This document shows positions 37,551 to 45,858 of a DNA stretch of 64,000 nucleotides, piece after piece. The position numbers were made by a program, and so were the translations under genes. Origin of the DNA: Lysobacter silvisoli (GTDB lineage: Bacteria; Pseudomonadota; Gammaproteobacteria; Xanthomonadales; Xanthomonadaceae); NCBI RefSeq assembly GCF_003382365.1, contig NZ_QTSU01000002.1:62001-126000 (forward strand), given 5' to 3'. Under the pieces are notes generated by a model. It searched no databases and had not been told where the DNA came from. It was given only the letters and a program-made list of their open reading frames with translations. The first letter of the stretch is position 1; each line of letters begins with the position of its first letter.

Positions 37551-38102
37551 TCAGGCGGCCGCCTGGCGGAACTCGGGCGTGCGGGCCAGCCGTTCCAGGC
37601 TGAAGATCCCCCACGGATGGTCGGCCAGACGGTAGGCGCGGTCGACGAAATGCGCGTAGCGGCCTTCGGACAGGCGCTCCAGGGCGATTTCGTCGGCGGC
37701 CACCAGCTGCTGCTCGTTGAAGCTGCGCTGGCCGTAGAGCTCGTCGATCAGCACGGCGACGTCGCCGCCGGGCTGGCGCACCAGCAGCACGCGCTGGCTT
37801 TCGTGCAGCACGGTGCGGCTGCCTTCGAGGAACTGCTTGAGGTCGACCACCGGCAGCAGATTGCCGCGCACGTTGGCCAGGCCCAGCATCCACGGCTGCG
37901 CGCCGGGCACCGGGGTGACCTGCGGCAGCGGCAGGATTTCCAGCACTTCGTCGAAGGCCGAAGCCAGGCGGCGATCGCCGATGCGGTAGCCCACGCCGCG
38001 CCACAGGCCCGGCGCGTCCAACTGTTCGGGCAAGCCGACGACGTGCGCCAGGCTGCGGCGCTCGTAATCGGCCAGCACATCGAACGGCGACTGCGTGTTC
38101 AT
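37551..38102 (-). CDS. pilI: CheW-like coupling protein PilI
   Basis: A 183-aa CheW-domain protein (VGYRIGDRRLASAFDEVLEI, PWMLGLANVRGNLLPVVDLK, RVLLVRQPGGDVAVLID) that links PilJ to ChpA. The ATG at 38102 follows AGGTGGGA at good spacing; a GTG three codons earlier is less likely. It lies between pilH and pilJ as in other gammaproteobacteria. Confidence 0.94.
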   Translation of the reverse strand: MNTQSPFDVLADYERRSLAHVVGLPEQLDAPGLWRGVGYRIGDRRLASAFDEVLEILPLPQVTPVPGAQPWMLGLANVRGNLLPVVDLKQFLEGSRTVLHESQRVLLVRQPGGDVAVLIDELYGQRSFNEQQLVAADEIALERLSEGRYAHFVDRAYRLADHPWGIFSLERLARTPEFRQAAA

Positions 38103-38120
38103 AGGTCCCACCTGGCGGCG

Positions 38121-38486
38121 TCAGCCACCGAGCAACGCGTTGATGCGCGCGATGAGTTCGTCCTCGCGCGGCGGCTTGACGATGTAATCCTTGGCGCCCT
38201 GGCGCATGCCCCAGGCGCGGTCGGTGTCCATGCCCTTGGTGCTGACGATCAGCACCGGGATGGCGCTGGTGTCGGCGTCGCGCGAGAGCGCGCGGGTGGC
38301 CTGGAAACCGTTCATCCCCGGCAGCACGACGTCCATCAGGACCAGATCGGGCTTCTCGCGCTTGCACGCTTCGATGCCGTCCTCGGCGCTGCCGGACGCG
38401 AACACCTCGTGCCCGTTGCGCTGCAGGAGCTGGGTCAGGACCGCCGTGTCGGTCGGCGAGTCCTCGATCAGAAGAATGCGTGCCAT
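38121..38486 (-). CDS. pilH: Type IV pilus response regulator PilH
   Basis: A 121-aa stand-alone receiver: acidic pair in LLIEDSPTDT, phospho-Asp in LVLMDVVLPGMNG, Ser/Thr in LIVSTKG and Lys in YIVKPPRE. It has no output domain. In P. aeruginosa PilH opposes PilG, possibly as a phosphate sink for ChpA. It lies 19 nt after pilG. Confidence 0.95.
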   Translation of the reverse strand: MARILLIEDSPTDTAVLTQLLQRNGHEVFASGSAEDGIEACKREKPDLVLMDVVLPGMNGFQATRALSRDADTSAIPVLIVSTKGMDTDRAWGMRQGAKDYIVKPPREDELIARINALLGG

Positions 38487-38505
38487 TGAGTGCCCTACCC
38501 CCCGG

Positions 38506-38904
38506 TCAGGCGTGTACGTGCTTACGGATCGCGTCGAGGAGTTCCTCGCGCGTGAACGGCTTGGTCAGATACTGCTCGGAGCCGACGATGCGGCCGCGGG
38601 CCTTGTCGAACAAGCCGTCCTTGGAAGACAGCATGATCACCGGCGTGCTCTTGAACAACTGGTTGTTCTTGATCAACGCGCAGGTCTGATAGCCGTCGAG
38701 TCGCGGCATCATGATATCCACGAAGATGATTTGTGGATGCTGGTCGGCGATCTTCGCCAGTGCTTCGAATCCGTCCGTGGCCGTGACCACCTCACAACCT
38801 TCGCGTTTCAACAGCGTCTCGGCGGTTCGACGGATGGTCTTGGAGTCATCGATCACCATGACCTTCAAACCGTCGAGGCTGCCGTTACGAGCCTCATCGA
38901 GCAT
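38506..38904 (-). CDS. pilG: Type IV pilus response regulator PilG
   Basis: A 132-aa receiver protein: KVMVIDDSKTIRRTAETLLK, phospho-Asp in IIFVDIMMPRLDG, MLSSKDG and YLTKPFTREEL. PilG promotes pilus extension and cAMP signalling in related systems. The ATG at 38904 follows GGGGGAT; the extended frame upstream overlaps the promoter and is rejected. It is the first gene of pilGHIJ-chpABC. Confidence 0.96.
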   Translation of the reverse strand: MLDEARNGSLDGLKVMVIDDSKTIRRTAETLLKREGCEVVTATDGFEALAKIADQHPQIIFVDIMMPRLDGYQTCALIKNNQLFKSTPVIMLSSKDGLFDKARGRIVGSEQYLTKPFTREELLDAIRKHVHA

Positions 38905-39244
38905 TCTTTGTATCCCCCGGAGCGAAACGCCGCGCAATCCCCCGGCGCGTCGCGAAGATGCCTTTATTCCAAGCCGCGCGCATGCTGTCAAGCACGCAAT
39001 TCCAGCGCTAAAGCTGAACGCGTGGAGCGCGGCGCCGCCCGGCCGGCGGCCTTTGGGCGGGTGTCGCGGTCCGTCGCATCCGTAGCGTACGCACGGCATT
39101 GGGTCGATCCCGCCGGAATCCGGCGAAGGCCCGACCCGACGAGTCAGAAACGGCCCGCTGTGGACCATTCCTGACGCTACATGATGGCAGATATCGGCGA
39201 CCCGCCTGCTACCATCGCGCACATTTCCTGCAACGACTTCGTCT
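38905..39244. other. Divergent control region of pilG and gshB
   Basis: A 340-bp gap. It holds the sigma-70-like promoter for the pil operon (38963-38991). Toward gshB the base mix becomes less GC-rich (ATGATGGCAGATATC near 39180), a likely promoter area without a clear box pair. No gene is seen. Confidence 0.55.
38963..38991 (-). promoter_or_regulatory. Sigma-70-type promoter of the pil-chp operon
   Basis: On the minus strand TTGACA (38986-38991, perfect -35) is followed after exactly 17 nt by AATAAA (38963-38968, four of six for -10). The expected start near 38956 leaves a leader of about 50 nt before the pilG ATG. Confidence 0.6.
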
Positions 39245-40194
<950 letters not shown>

Positions 40195-40198
<4 letters not shown>

Positions 40199-41082
40199 GC
40201 GCGGCCGCGGCCCCGGCCGGCACGCCGCCCCGCCGCGACGACGGCGAGGGCCGCTTCAGCGCGACCATGGTGCTGTCGCTGCTGGTCCACGGCGTGTTCG
40301 TGCTGGGCGTGGGCTACGCCCTGGAAAAAGCCGCCCCGGTCATGCCGACCCTGGACGTGATCCTGACCCAGACCTCGACCGCGCTCACGCCCAAGCAGGC
40401 CGATTTCATGGCCCAGGCGAACAACCAGGGCGGCGGCGAGCACGACAAGAGCCGGCGCCCGCGCGACAACCAGTCCGGCCCGGCCCCGCAGGCCGAGCCC
40501 GGCGTGGCCGCGCGCGCCCTGCAGGCGCAGTCGCCGGCCCCGGCGCCGCCGCCGCAGGCGCGGGTCATCAGCAGCAGCCGCGGCGAGGACCTGACCGCGC
40601 GCGCCCAGGCCACCACCCCGCCCAGCGAGCGGCCGCTGCCCTTGGGCCGGGAAAAGATCGATCGCGACATCCGCATGGCCCGGCTGGCCGCCGAGATCCA
40701 CCTGCGCTCGGAGCGCTACGCCAAGCGGCCCAAGCGCAAGTTCGTTTCCGCCAGTACCCAGGAATACGCCTGGGCTGGCTACCTGCGCGGCTGGGTCGAC
40801 CGGGTCGAGCGGGTCGGCAACCTCAACTACCCCGACGAGGCGCGCCGGCGCCGGCTGCAGGGCCAGGTGGTGATCAGCGTGGCGATCCGCCGCAACGGCA
40901 CGGTCGAGCGCGCCGACATCGTCCAGTCCAGCGGCATCCGCCTGCTCGACGACTCGGCCCTGCGCATCGCCCGCCTGGCCGAGCCCTATCCGCCGCTGCC
41001 GCGCACCGACGAGAACCCGGACATCCTCCACGTCACCCGCACCTGGCAGTTCCTGCCCGACGGCGCCCTGGTCGACGAGTAA
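40195..41082 (+). CDS. TonB-like energy transducer
   Basis: A 295-aa protein: N-terminal cytoplasmic piece, one membrane anchor (SATMVLSLLVHGVFVLGVGY), a Pro/Ala/Gln-rich periplasmic span, and a C-terminal TonB domain (NLNYPDEARRRRLQGQVVIS, GTVERADIVQSSGIRLLDDS, YPPLPRT). It would carry inner-membrane force to outer-membrane receptors if ExbBD-like partners exist elsewhere. Translational coupling to gshB is seen in many Xanthomonadaceae-type genomes, but the functional reason is unclear. The middle contains a charged RDIRMARLAAEIHLRSERYA segment not typical of classic TonB. Confidence 0.9.
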
Positions 41083-41086
41083 GCCC

Positions 41087-41111
41087 GGCGGCGGCCGCTA
41101 CAGCCGCCGCC
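41087..41111. terminator. Hairpin between convergent tonB-like and lepB genes
   Basis: GGCGGCGGC (41087-41095) and GCCGCCGCC (41103-41111) give a 9-bp stem with a 7-nt loop. It begins 4 nt after the tonB stop and covers the last codons of lepB. No T-run is present. Confidence 0.4.
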
Positions 41112-41715
41112 AGACCGGGCCCACCCCGCTGCGCCAGTACACGCCCAGCGCACGCGCATACAGGGAACGGGCCGGGACCAGGCCGAAATAGCGGCCGTCC
41201 TGGCTGTTGCCGCGGTGGTCGCCCATCACCAGCACCTGGCCGGCGGGGATGACGGCGTCGAGCACGTCGGGGCCGCCGCCGGCGTCCAGGTTGAGCTCGG
41301 CGCGGTGCTCACCGAACCATTCGACCTGTGCCTCGCCCGCCGACGCCAGCGGCACGCCGTCGATCGACAGGTGCCCGCCGATCACGCTGACCCGGTCGCC
41401 GCCGACCGCGACCACGCGCTTGATCAGGCGCGTGCCGTCGGCGGGCGACTTGAACACCACCACCTCGCCGCGCTGCGGCTGGCTGCGTTCGATCAGTACC
41501 GTATCGGTGTAGGGCAGGCGCAAGCCGTAGGCCGACATGTCGACCACGACGCGGTCGCCGGGCATCAGGGTGTGCTCCATCGAGCCGGAGGGCACGACGT
41601 AGTGGTTGGCGAAGGAGGTGCGCGCGACCGTCAGCAGCACCAGCATCACCAGCAGGGACTTGCCTTCGCTGCGCAGCCAGCCGCGCAGGCCGGGTTGTCG
41701 TGCTTGCTTCGCCAT
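41098..41715 (-). CDS. lepB: Signal peptidase I
   Basis: A 205-aa inner-membrane peptidase that cleaves Sec and Tat signal peptides. A single membrane anchor (LLVMLVLLTVARTSF) precedes the nucleophile in VVPSGSMEHTL (Ser near 44) and the general base in TRLIKRVVAVGGD (Lys near 98). The box VMGDHRGNSQDGRYFG completes the fold. It is shorter than E. coli LepB (324 aa) and may be a second, compact paralogue. The ATG at 41715 follows AGGAGAA. Confidence 0.94.
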   Translation of the reverse strand: MAKQARQPGLRGWLRSEGKSLLVMLVLLTVARTSFANHYVVPSGSMEHTLMPGDRVVVDMSAYGLRLPYTDTVLIERSQPQRGEVVVFKSPADGTRLIKRVVAVGGDRVSVIGGHLSIDGVPLASAGEAQVEWFGEHRAELNLDAGGGPDVLDAVIPAGQVLVMGDHRGNSQDGRYFGLVPARSLYARALGVYWRSGVGPVWRRL

Positions 41716-41786
41716 GGGGTTCTCCTGGGGGCGAAGCAGGTGACCGGGGGCAGGACCGCTAAGTTCCCAGCCCCTCACCCCTCACC

Positions 41787-41893
41787 GTCATTCCGGCGAA
41801 AGCCGGAACCCACTTTGACCTTCGCTTCTTACAGCTCAGGTATACGCAGGGAAAACCCAAAAGCAAAATGGTTCCGGCTTTCGCCGGAATGAC
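41787..41893. repeat. 24-bp perfect inverted repeat of the ATTCCGGC family
   Basis: GTCATTCCGGCGAAAGCCGG plus AACC (41787-41810) recurs inverted at 41870-41893, 59 nt apart, in the 303-bp gap between lepB and tsaB. Each arm also folds alone. Same family as 15116-15224. Confidence 0.8.
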
Positions 41894-42018
41894 GGGGTTC
41901 GGAACCCTGGATTTGGGAACGACGGGCTTTGCAGCGACGAACGCGGACGTCACCGCTTTGGAACGGCACGAAGCCGCCGTAGCGAGCGCGCGGCGGCCTA
42001 TCCAGAGAGTCCCGTAGA

Positions 42019-42738
42019 TCAACGCCCCGCGCGCAACGCCTGCTGCTCGGCGATGGTCAAAGCGACGTTGTTGCGCAGGTAGGCCGGCTCCACCCGCTCG
42101 GGCGCCAGCGCTTCGCCGCGGGCGTAGGCGGCCACGGCCAGGCGGGCCACGTCGGCGGCCTGCGGCAGCGCGGCCGCGCCCAGGGCGGCGAAGCGGCCGG
42201 CCAGGTGCTGGGGCAAGGCGCCGTCGGCAGCCGCGAAACCGGTGCCCACGCCCAGCCAGCCGTCGGCGCCGTCGGGCAGTGCGGCCGCGGCCGGGGCGAG
42301 CACGGCCTCGGCATCCAGGGCGCGGGCGTCGCCGCCGCGCAGTGCGAAGGCGCCGGTGTAGACCTCACCCATGCGTGCGTCGATCGCGGCCAGCACGCGC
42401 GCACCGTCGGCGTCGCCGCCGGGCAGCGCGGTGGCGCGCAACGCCAGCGCGGCCAGGGTGGATACCGCGACGATCGGACGGTCCAGCGCCAGGGCGATGC
42501 CCTGCCCGATCGCGATGGCCAGGCGCACGCCGGTGAACGCGCCCGGGCCGCGGCCCAGGGCGATGGCGTCGAGCTGGGCCTTGGCGATGCCGGCCTCGGC
42601 GCACAGCGCCTCGGCCCAAGGCAACGCGAGCTCGGCGTGGCGGCGCGGCGCCAGTTCGTAGCGCTGGCGCAGTTCGCCGTCGATCCACAAGGCGACCGAG
42701 CAGGCTTCGGTGGCGGTTTCCAATGCCAGGAGCTTCAT
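42019..42738 (-). CDS. tsaB: tRNA threonylcarbamoyladenosine biosynthesis protein TsaB
   Basis: A 239-aa protein of the t6A37 pathway that scaffolds TsaD and TsaE. It has the ASKHA N-terminus MKLLALETATEACSVALWID, HAELALPWAEAL, GRGPGAFTGVRLAIAIGQG and VSTLAALALRA. The C-terminal PAYLRNNVAL is typical. It is the last gene of the mrcB-yoaA-VOC-tsaB run. Confidence 0.96.
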   Translation of the reverse strand: MKLLALETATEACSVALWIDGELRQRYELAPRRHAELALPWAEALCAEAGIAKAQLDAIALGRGPGAFTGVRLAIAIGQGIALALDRPIVAVSTLAALALRATALPGGDADGARVLAAIDARMGEVYTGAFALRGGDARALDAEAVLAPAAAALPDGADGWLGVGTGFAAADGALPQHLAGRFAALGAAALPQAADVARLAVAAYARGEALAPERVEPAYLRNNVALTIAEQQALRAGR

Positions 42739-42777
42739 GCGGCGATTATCGCGCGGATACGGCGGCCGATCGCCATC

Positions 42778-43188
42778 TCAATACCCGGGCGCCGGCTGCC
42801 ACAGCTCCAGCAGGCCGCCTTCCGGATCCAGCGCGTAGCCGAACTTGCCCTGCTCGGATTCCTCGTAGCGGTCCAGCACGGTGCAGCCCTCCTCGCGCAG
42901 CGCCTGCAAGGTGCCCTGCAGGTCGTCCACGCGCAGGTTGAACATGTAGGGCTTGTCGCTGGGCTGAAAGTACTGGCTGTCCTGGCCGAACGGCGCGAAC
43001 ACCGTGCAGGCGTTGCCGTCGTTGTCCGCGCGCTTCCAGTGGAACAGCGCGCCGCCCCAGTCCTGCACGTCCAGGTCCAGATGGCGCTTGTACCAGGCGC
43101 CCAGCGCGGCCGGGTCGCGCGCCTTGAAGAACACCCCGCCCAATCCGTGCACGCGCGGCTTGCGCGCTCCCGCATCCTGTTCGCTCAT
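42778..43188 (-). CDS. VOC-family protein (glyoxalase-like)
   Basis: A 136-aa single-domain VOC protein: GLGGVFFKARDPAALGAWYK, FNLRVDDLQGTLQALREEG and YALDPEGGLLELWQP, with the Asp-Pro-Glu-Gly turn and the last Glu as a likely metal ligand. The substrate is unknown. It lies 31 nt after yoaA and 39 nt before tsaB. The ATG at 43188 has GGAGCAGGAGCCAGG upstream. Confidence 0.9.
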   Translation of the reverse strand: MSEQDAGARKPRVHGLGGVFFKARDPAALGAWYKRHLDLDVQDWGGALFHWKRADNDGNACTVFAPFGQDSQYFQPSDKPYMFNLRVDDLQGTLQALREEGCTVLDRYEESEQGKFGYALDPEGGLLELWQPAPGY

Positions 43189-43219
43189 GGCCTGGCTCCT
43201 GCTCCACGGTGACCGCGCT

Positions 43220-45262
43220 TCAGCGGTAGTAGTAGTCCTCGCCCTCGGGCGCGGACGCCTGCGATTCTAGGGCCATGGGGCGGCCGGCGAAGAAATCGGC
43301 CACGTCCTCGACGCGGCGGCTGCGCGGCAGCGGCGGCAGCGAGTCGAAGAAGGTGCGGCCGTAGCTCTTGGACAGCAGGCGCGGGTCGCACAGCATCAGC
43401 ACGCCGCGGTCGGTCTCGGTGCGGATCAGCCGGCCGGCGCCCTGCTTGAGCGCGATCACCGCCTGCGGCAGCTGTTCGTCGCGGAAGGGGTTGCCGCCGC
43501 TGCGGCGGATCGCGTCCAGGCGCGCCTCGAACACCGGGTCGTCGGGCGCGGCGAAAGGCAGCTTGTCGATGACCACCACGCTCAACGCGTCGCCGGCCAC
43601 GTCCACGCCTTCGCGGAAGCTGGCCGCGCCCAGCAGCACGCCGTTGCCGGAGGCGCGGAAGCGTTCCAGCAGCACGGGCCGCGGCGCCTCGCCCTGCACG
43701 AACAGCGGCCAGGGGCCGTCGCGCAGCAATTGCGCGGCCTCGCGCAGCGCGCGGTGCGAGGCGAACAGTACGAAGGCGCGGCCGCCGGACGCTTTCAGCA
43801 CCGGCCGCAGCTTCTCCACCAGGCTTTCGTTGTAGTTGCGCACCATCGGGTCGGGCAGGCCGCGCGGCAGGTAGCACAGCGCCTGCTGCGGCCAGTCGAA
43901 GGGGCTGGGCGCGAGCAGGGTGCGCGGCTCGACCAGGCCCAGCTTGTGCGCGTAATGATCGAAGCGCCCGCCCACGGCCAGCGTGGCCGAGGTGAACACC
44001 CAGGCCGCGCGCGAGCGTTCGCGGTGCTCGGCCAGCGGGCCGGCCACGTCCAGCGGCGTGCGGCTGAGGCGGAAGCCGCGCGCGGTGAGTTCGTACCAGA
44101 GCACGCTGGCGTCGTCCGATGACCCGGAACGGTCGCTGTCTTCCGCCGTGTCGCCGTCCTCTTCGGCCGGCCGCGGCACATCGCCGCGCCAGCGCTTGAG
44201 CTTGCTGCGGAAGTCCTGCGCGCGCGCATGGCAGCCGTCGAAACCCGGCGAGGCCGAACGCAGTGGCGCCAGGGTGTCCTGGAGTTGCGCCAGCGCCGCG
44301 TCGAGCGCGTCCAGGGCCGCTTCCACTTCCGCCTGTTCGGCGGCGCGGCGTCGGGTCGCGCGCACCGGCAGTTCGTCCATGGCCGCGCGCAGCGCGCGCA
44401 CCGCCTGTTCCAGTTCGCGCGCCGGCGCCTGCAGCGTGGCCAGCGAGCCAGGCGATTGCTTGCATTCGGCCAGCGCGTCGCGCGCCAGTTCCACCAGCGG
44501 CCGCGCGCTCAGCGCCTCGCCGAAGAACTGACCGGCCAGGTCCGGCAGCTGGTGCGCTTCGTCGACCACGAAGGCCTGCGCGCCGGGCAGGATCTCGCCG
44601 AAGCCTTCCTGTTTCAGAGCCAGATCGGCCAGCAGCAGGTGGTGGTTCACCACCACCACGTCGGCGGCCTGCGCGCGCTGGCGCGCCTGCACCACGAAGC
44701 AGTCGCCGAAGAACGGGCATTCGCTGCCCAGGCAGTTCTCGGCGGTGGAGGTCACCATCGGCAGCAGCGGCGAATCTTCCGGCAGCGCCTCCAGTTCGGC
44801 CAGGTCGCCCATGCGCGTGCGCCCGGCCCAGGACACGATGCGCTGGAACTGCGCGGCCAGTTCGCGGCTGGCGAAGCGCGGCTCGCCCTGGGCCTGCTTC
44901 ATCCGGTAATGGCACAGGTAGTTCGCGCGCCCCTTCAGCAACGCGGTCTTCAGGCCCACGCCCAAGGCGTCGCGCACGCGCGGCAGATCGCGGTGGTAGA
45001 GCTGGTCCTGCAGCGCGCGGGTGCCGGTGGAAACGATGGTCTTCAAACCCGACAGCAGCGCCGGCACCAGATAGGCGAAGGTCTTGCCGGTCCCGGTGCC
45101 GGCCTCGGCGATCAGGGTGCCGCGCGCTTCGAACACGTCGGCGATGGCCGCCGACAGATCCTGCTGCGCCGGCCGCGGCGCGAACGCCGGCAGCGCGCGC
45201 GCCAGGTCGCCGCCCTCGCTCAACGCGGTGCGGCTGGCGACGCCCAGGCGGCCAGTCTCCAT
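43220..45262 (-). CDS. yoaA: ATP-dependent DNA helicase of the DinG/YoaA family
   Basis: A 680-aa superfamily-2 helicase: Walker A EAGTGTGKTFAYLVPALL, iron-sulfur cysteines in NYLCHYR, ENCLGSEC and FFGDCF, DEAH box FVVDEAHQLPD, motif III FTSATLAVGG and motif VI KQGAGRLIRTETDRG. The four-cysteine cluster and length fit YoaA rather than the longer DinG. In E. coli YoaA works with the HolC clamp-loader subunit in replication repair. The ATG at 45262 is used; an in-frame GTG lies two codons upstream. Confidence 0.94.
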   Translation of the reverse strand: METGRLGVASRTALSEGGDLARALPAFAPRPAQQDLSAAIADVFEARGTLIAEAGTGTGKTFAYLVPALLSGLKTIVSTGTRALQDQLYHRDLPRVRDALGVGLKTALLKGRANYLCHYRMKQAQGEPRFASRELAAQFQRIVSWAGRTRMGDLAELEALPEDSPLLPMVTSTAENCLGSECPFFGDCFVVQARQRAQAADVVVVNHHLLLADLALKQEGFGEILPGAQAFVVDEAHQLPDLAGQFFGEALSARPLVELARDALAECKQSPGSLATLQAPARELEQAVRALRAAMDELPVRATRRRAAEQAEVEAALDALDAALAQLQDTLAPLRSASPGFDGCHARAQDFRSKLKRWRGDVPRPAEEDGDTAEDSDRSGSSDDASVLWYELTARGFRLSRTPLDVAGPLAEHRERSRAAWVFTSATLAVGGRFDHYAHKLGLVEPRTLLAPSPFDWPQQALCYLPRGLPDPMVRNYNESLVEKLRPVLKASGGRAFVLFASHRALREAAQLLRDGPWPLFVQGEAPRPVLLERFRASGNGVLLGAASFREGVDVAGDALSVVVIDKLPFAAPDDPVFEARLDAIRRSGGNPFRDEQLPQAVIALKQGAGRLIRTETDRGVLMLCDPRLLSKSYGRTFFDSLPPLPRSRRVEDVADFFAGRPMALESQASAPEGEDYYYR

Positions 45263-45280
45263 TACCACGGCCTCATCGGA

Positions 45281-45850
45281 TCAGTACCGCGGCGGCGCCG
45301 AAACGGTGCAGGCCTCGACCTGGGCGCGCGCGGCAGCCACGTCCTTGCCGATGCGGCTGATGTTGGCGCTGGCCGCGGGCAGCTCTTCCTTGTACACGGG
45401 CGTGGTCTTGAGCACGTCCAGCCGGTGCTGGCGCACGGCCGCGATCGTCGACCAGTGCCGGCGGCACAAGGGGCCAACCTTGGAGCCGCCGTCGAAGGCC
45501 TGCTTGGCGTAACGTTCGGCATCGTCGAGCTTGCGCAGCAGCAACGCGGTTTCGGCGCGTTCCTGCAGCAGCGCCGGATCGCCGGCGTTGATCGCCAGCG
45601 CCTGATCCAGGGTGGCGGCGGCTTCGGCGTATTTGCCCTGCTTTTCCAGCGCGCTCGCGCTCTGGCGCAGATCCTCGACCCGGTTGTCGCGCAGCGGCTG
45701 CACGTCGAGTTCGCGCGTGGCGGCGGCGGATTGGCGGATCGCCTTGACCGCGGTCTCGGCGTCGTAGGCCGGCTCGGGCGCCGGCGGGGCGGACACGCAG
45801 GCCGCGCACACCACGGCCAAGCTCAGCGGTAACGCCCAACGAAACTTCAT
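45281..45850 (-). CDS. TPR-containing lipoprotein
   Basis: A 189-aa protein with a lipoprotein signal (MKFRWALPLSLAVVCAAC). The mature part has a helical TPR-like pair (RQSASALEKQGKYAEAAATL, DQALAINAGDPALLQERAE, TALLLRKLDDAERYAKQAFD) and a third helix region with CRRHW. The position 8 nt after mrcB suggests a helper of the bifunctional peptidoglycan synthase, comparable in place to LpoB, but it is not an LpoB homologue by sequence. Another in-frame start two codons earlier is possible. Confidence 0.82.
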   Translation of the reverse strand: MKFRWALPLSLAVVCAACVSAPPAPEPAYDAETAVKAIRQSAAATRELDVQPLRDNRVEDLRQSASALEKQGKYAEAAATLDQALAINAGDPALLQERAETALLLRKLDDAERYAKQAFDGGSKVGPLCRRHWSTIAAVRQHRLDVLKTTPVYKEELPAASANISRIGKDVAAARAQVEACTVSAPPRY

Positions 45851-45858
45851 CGACACGA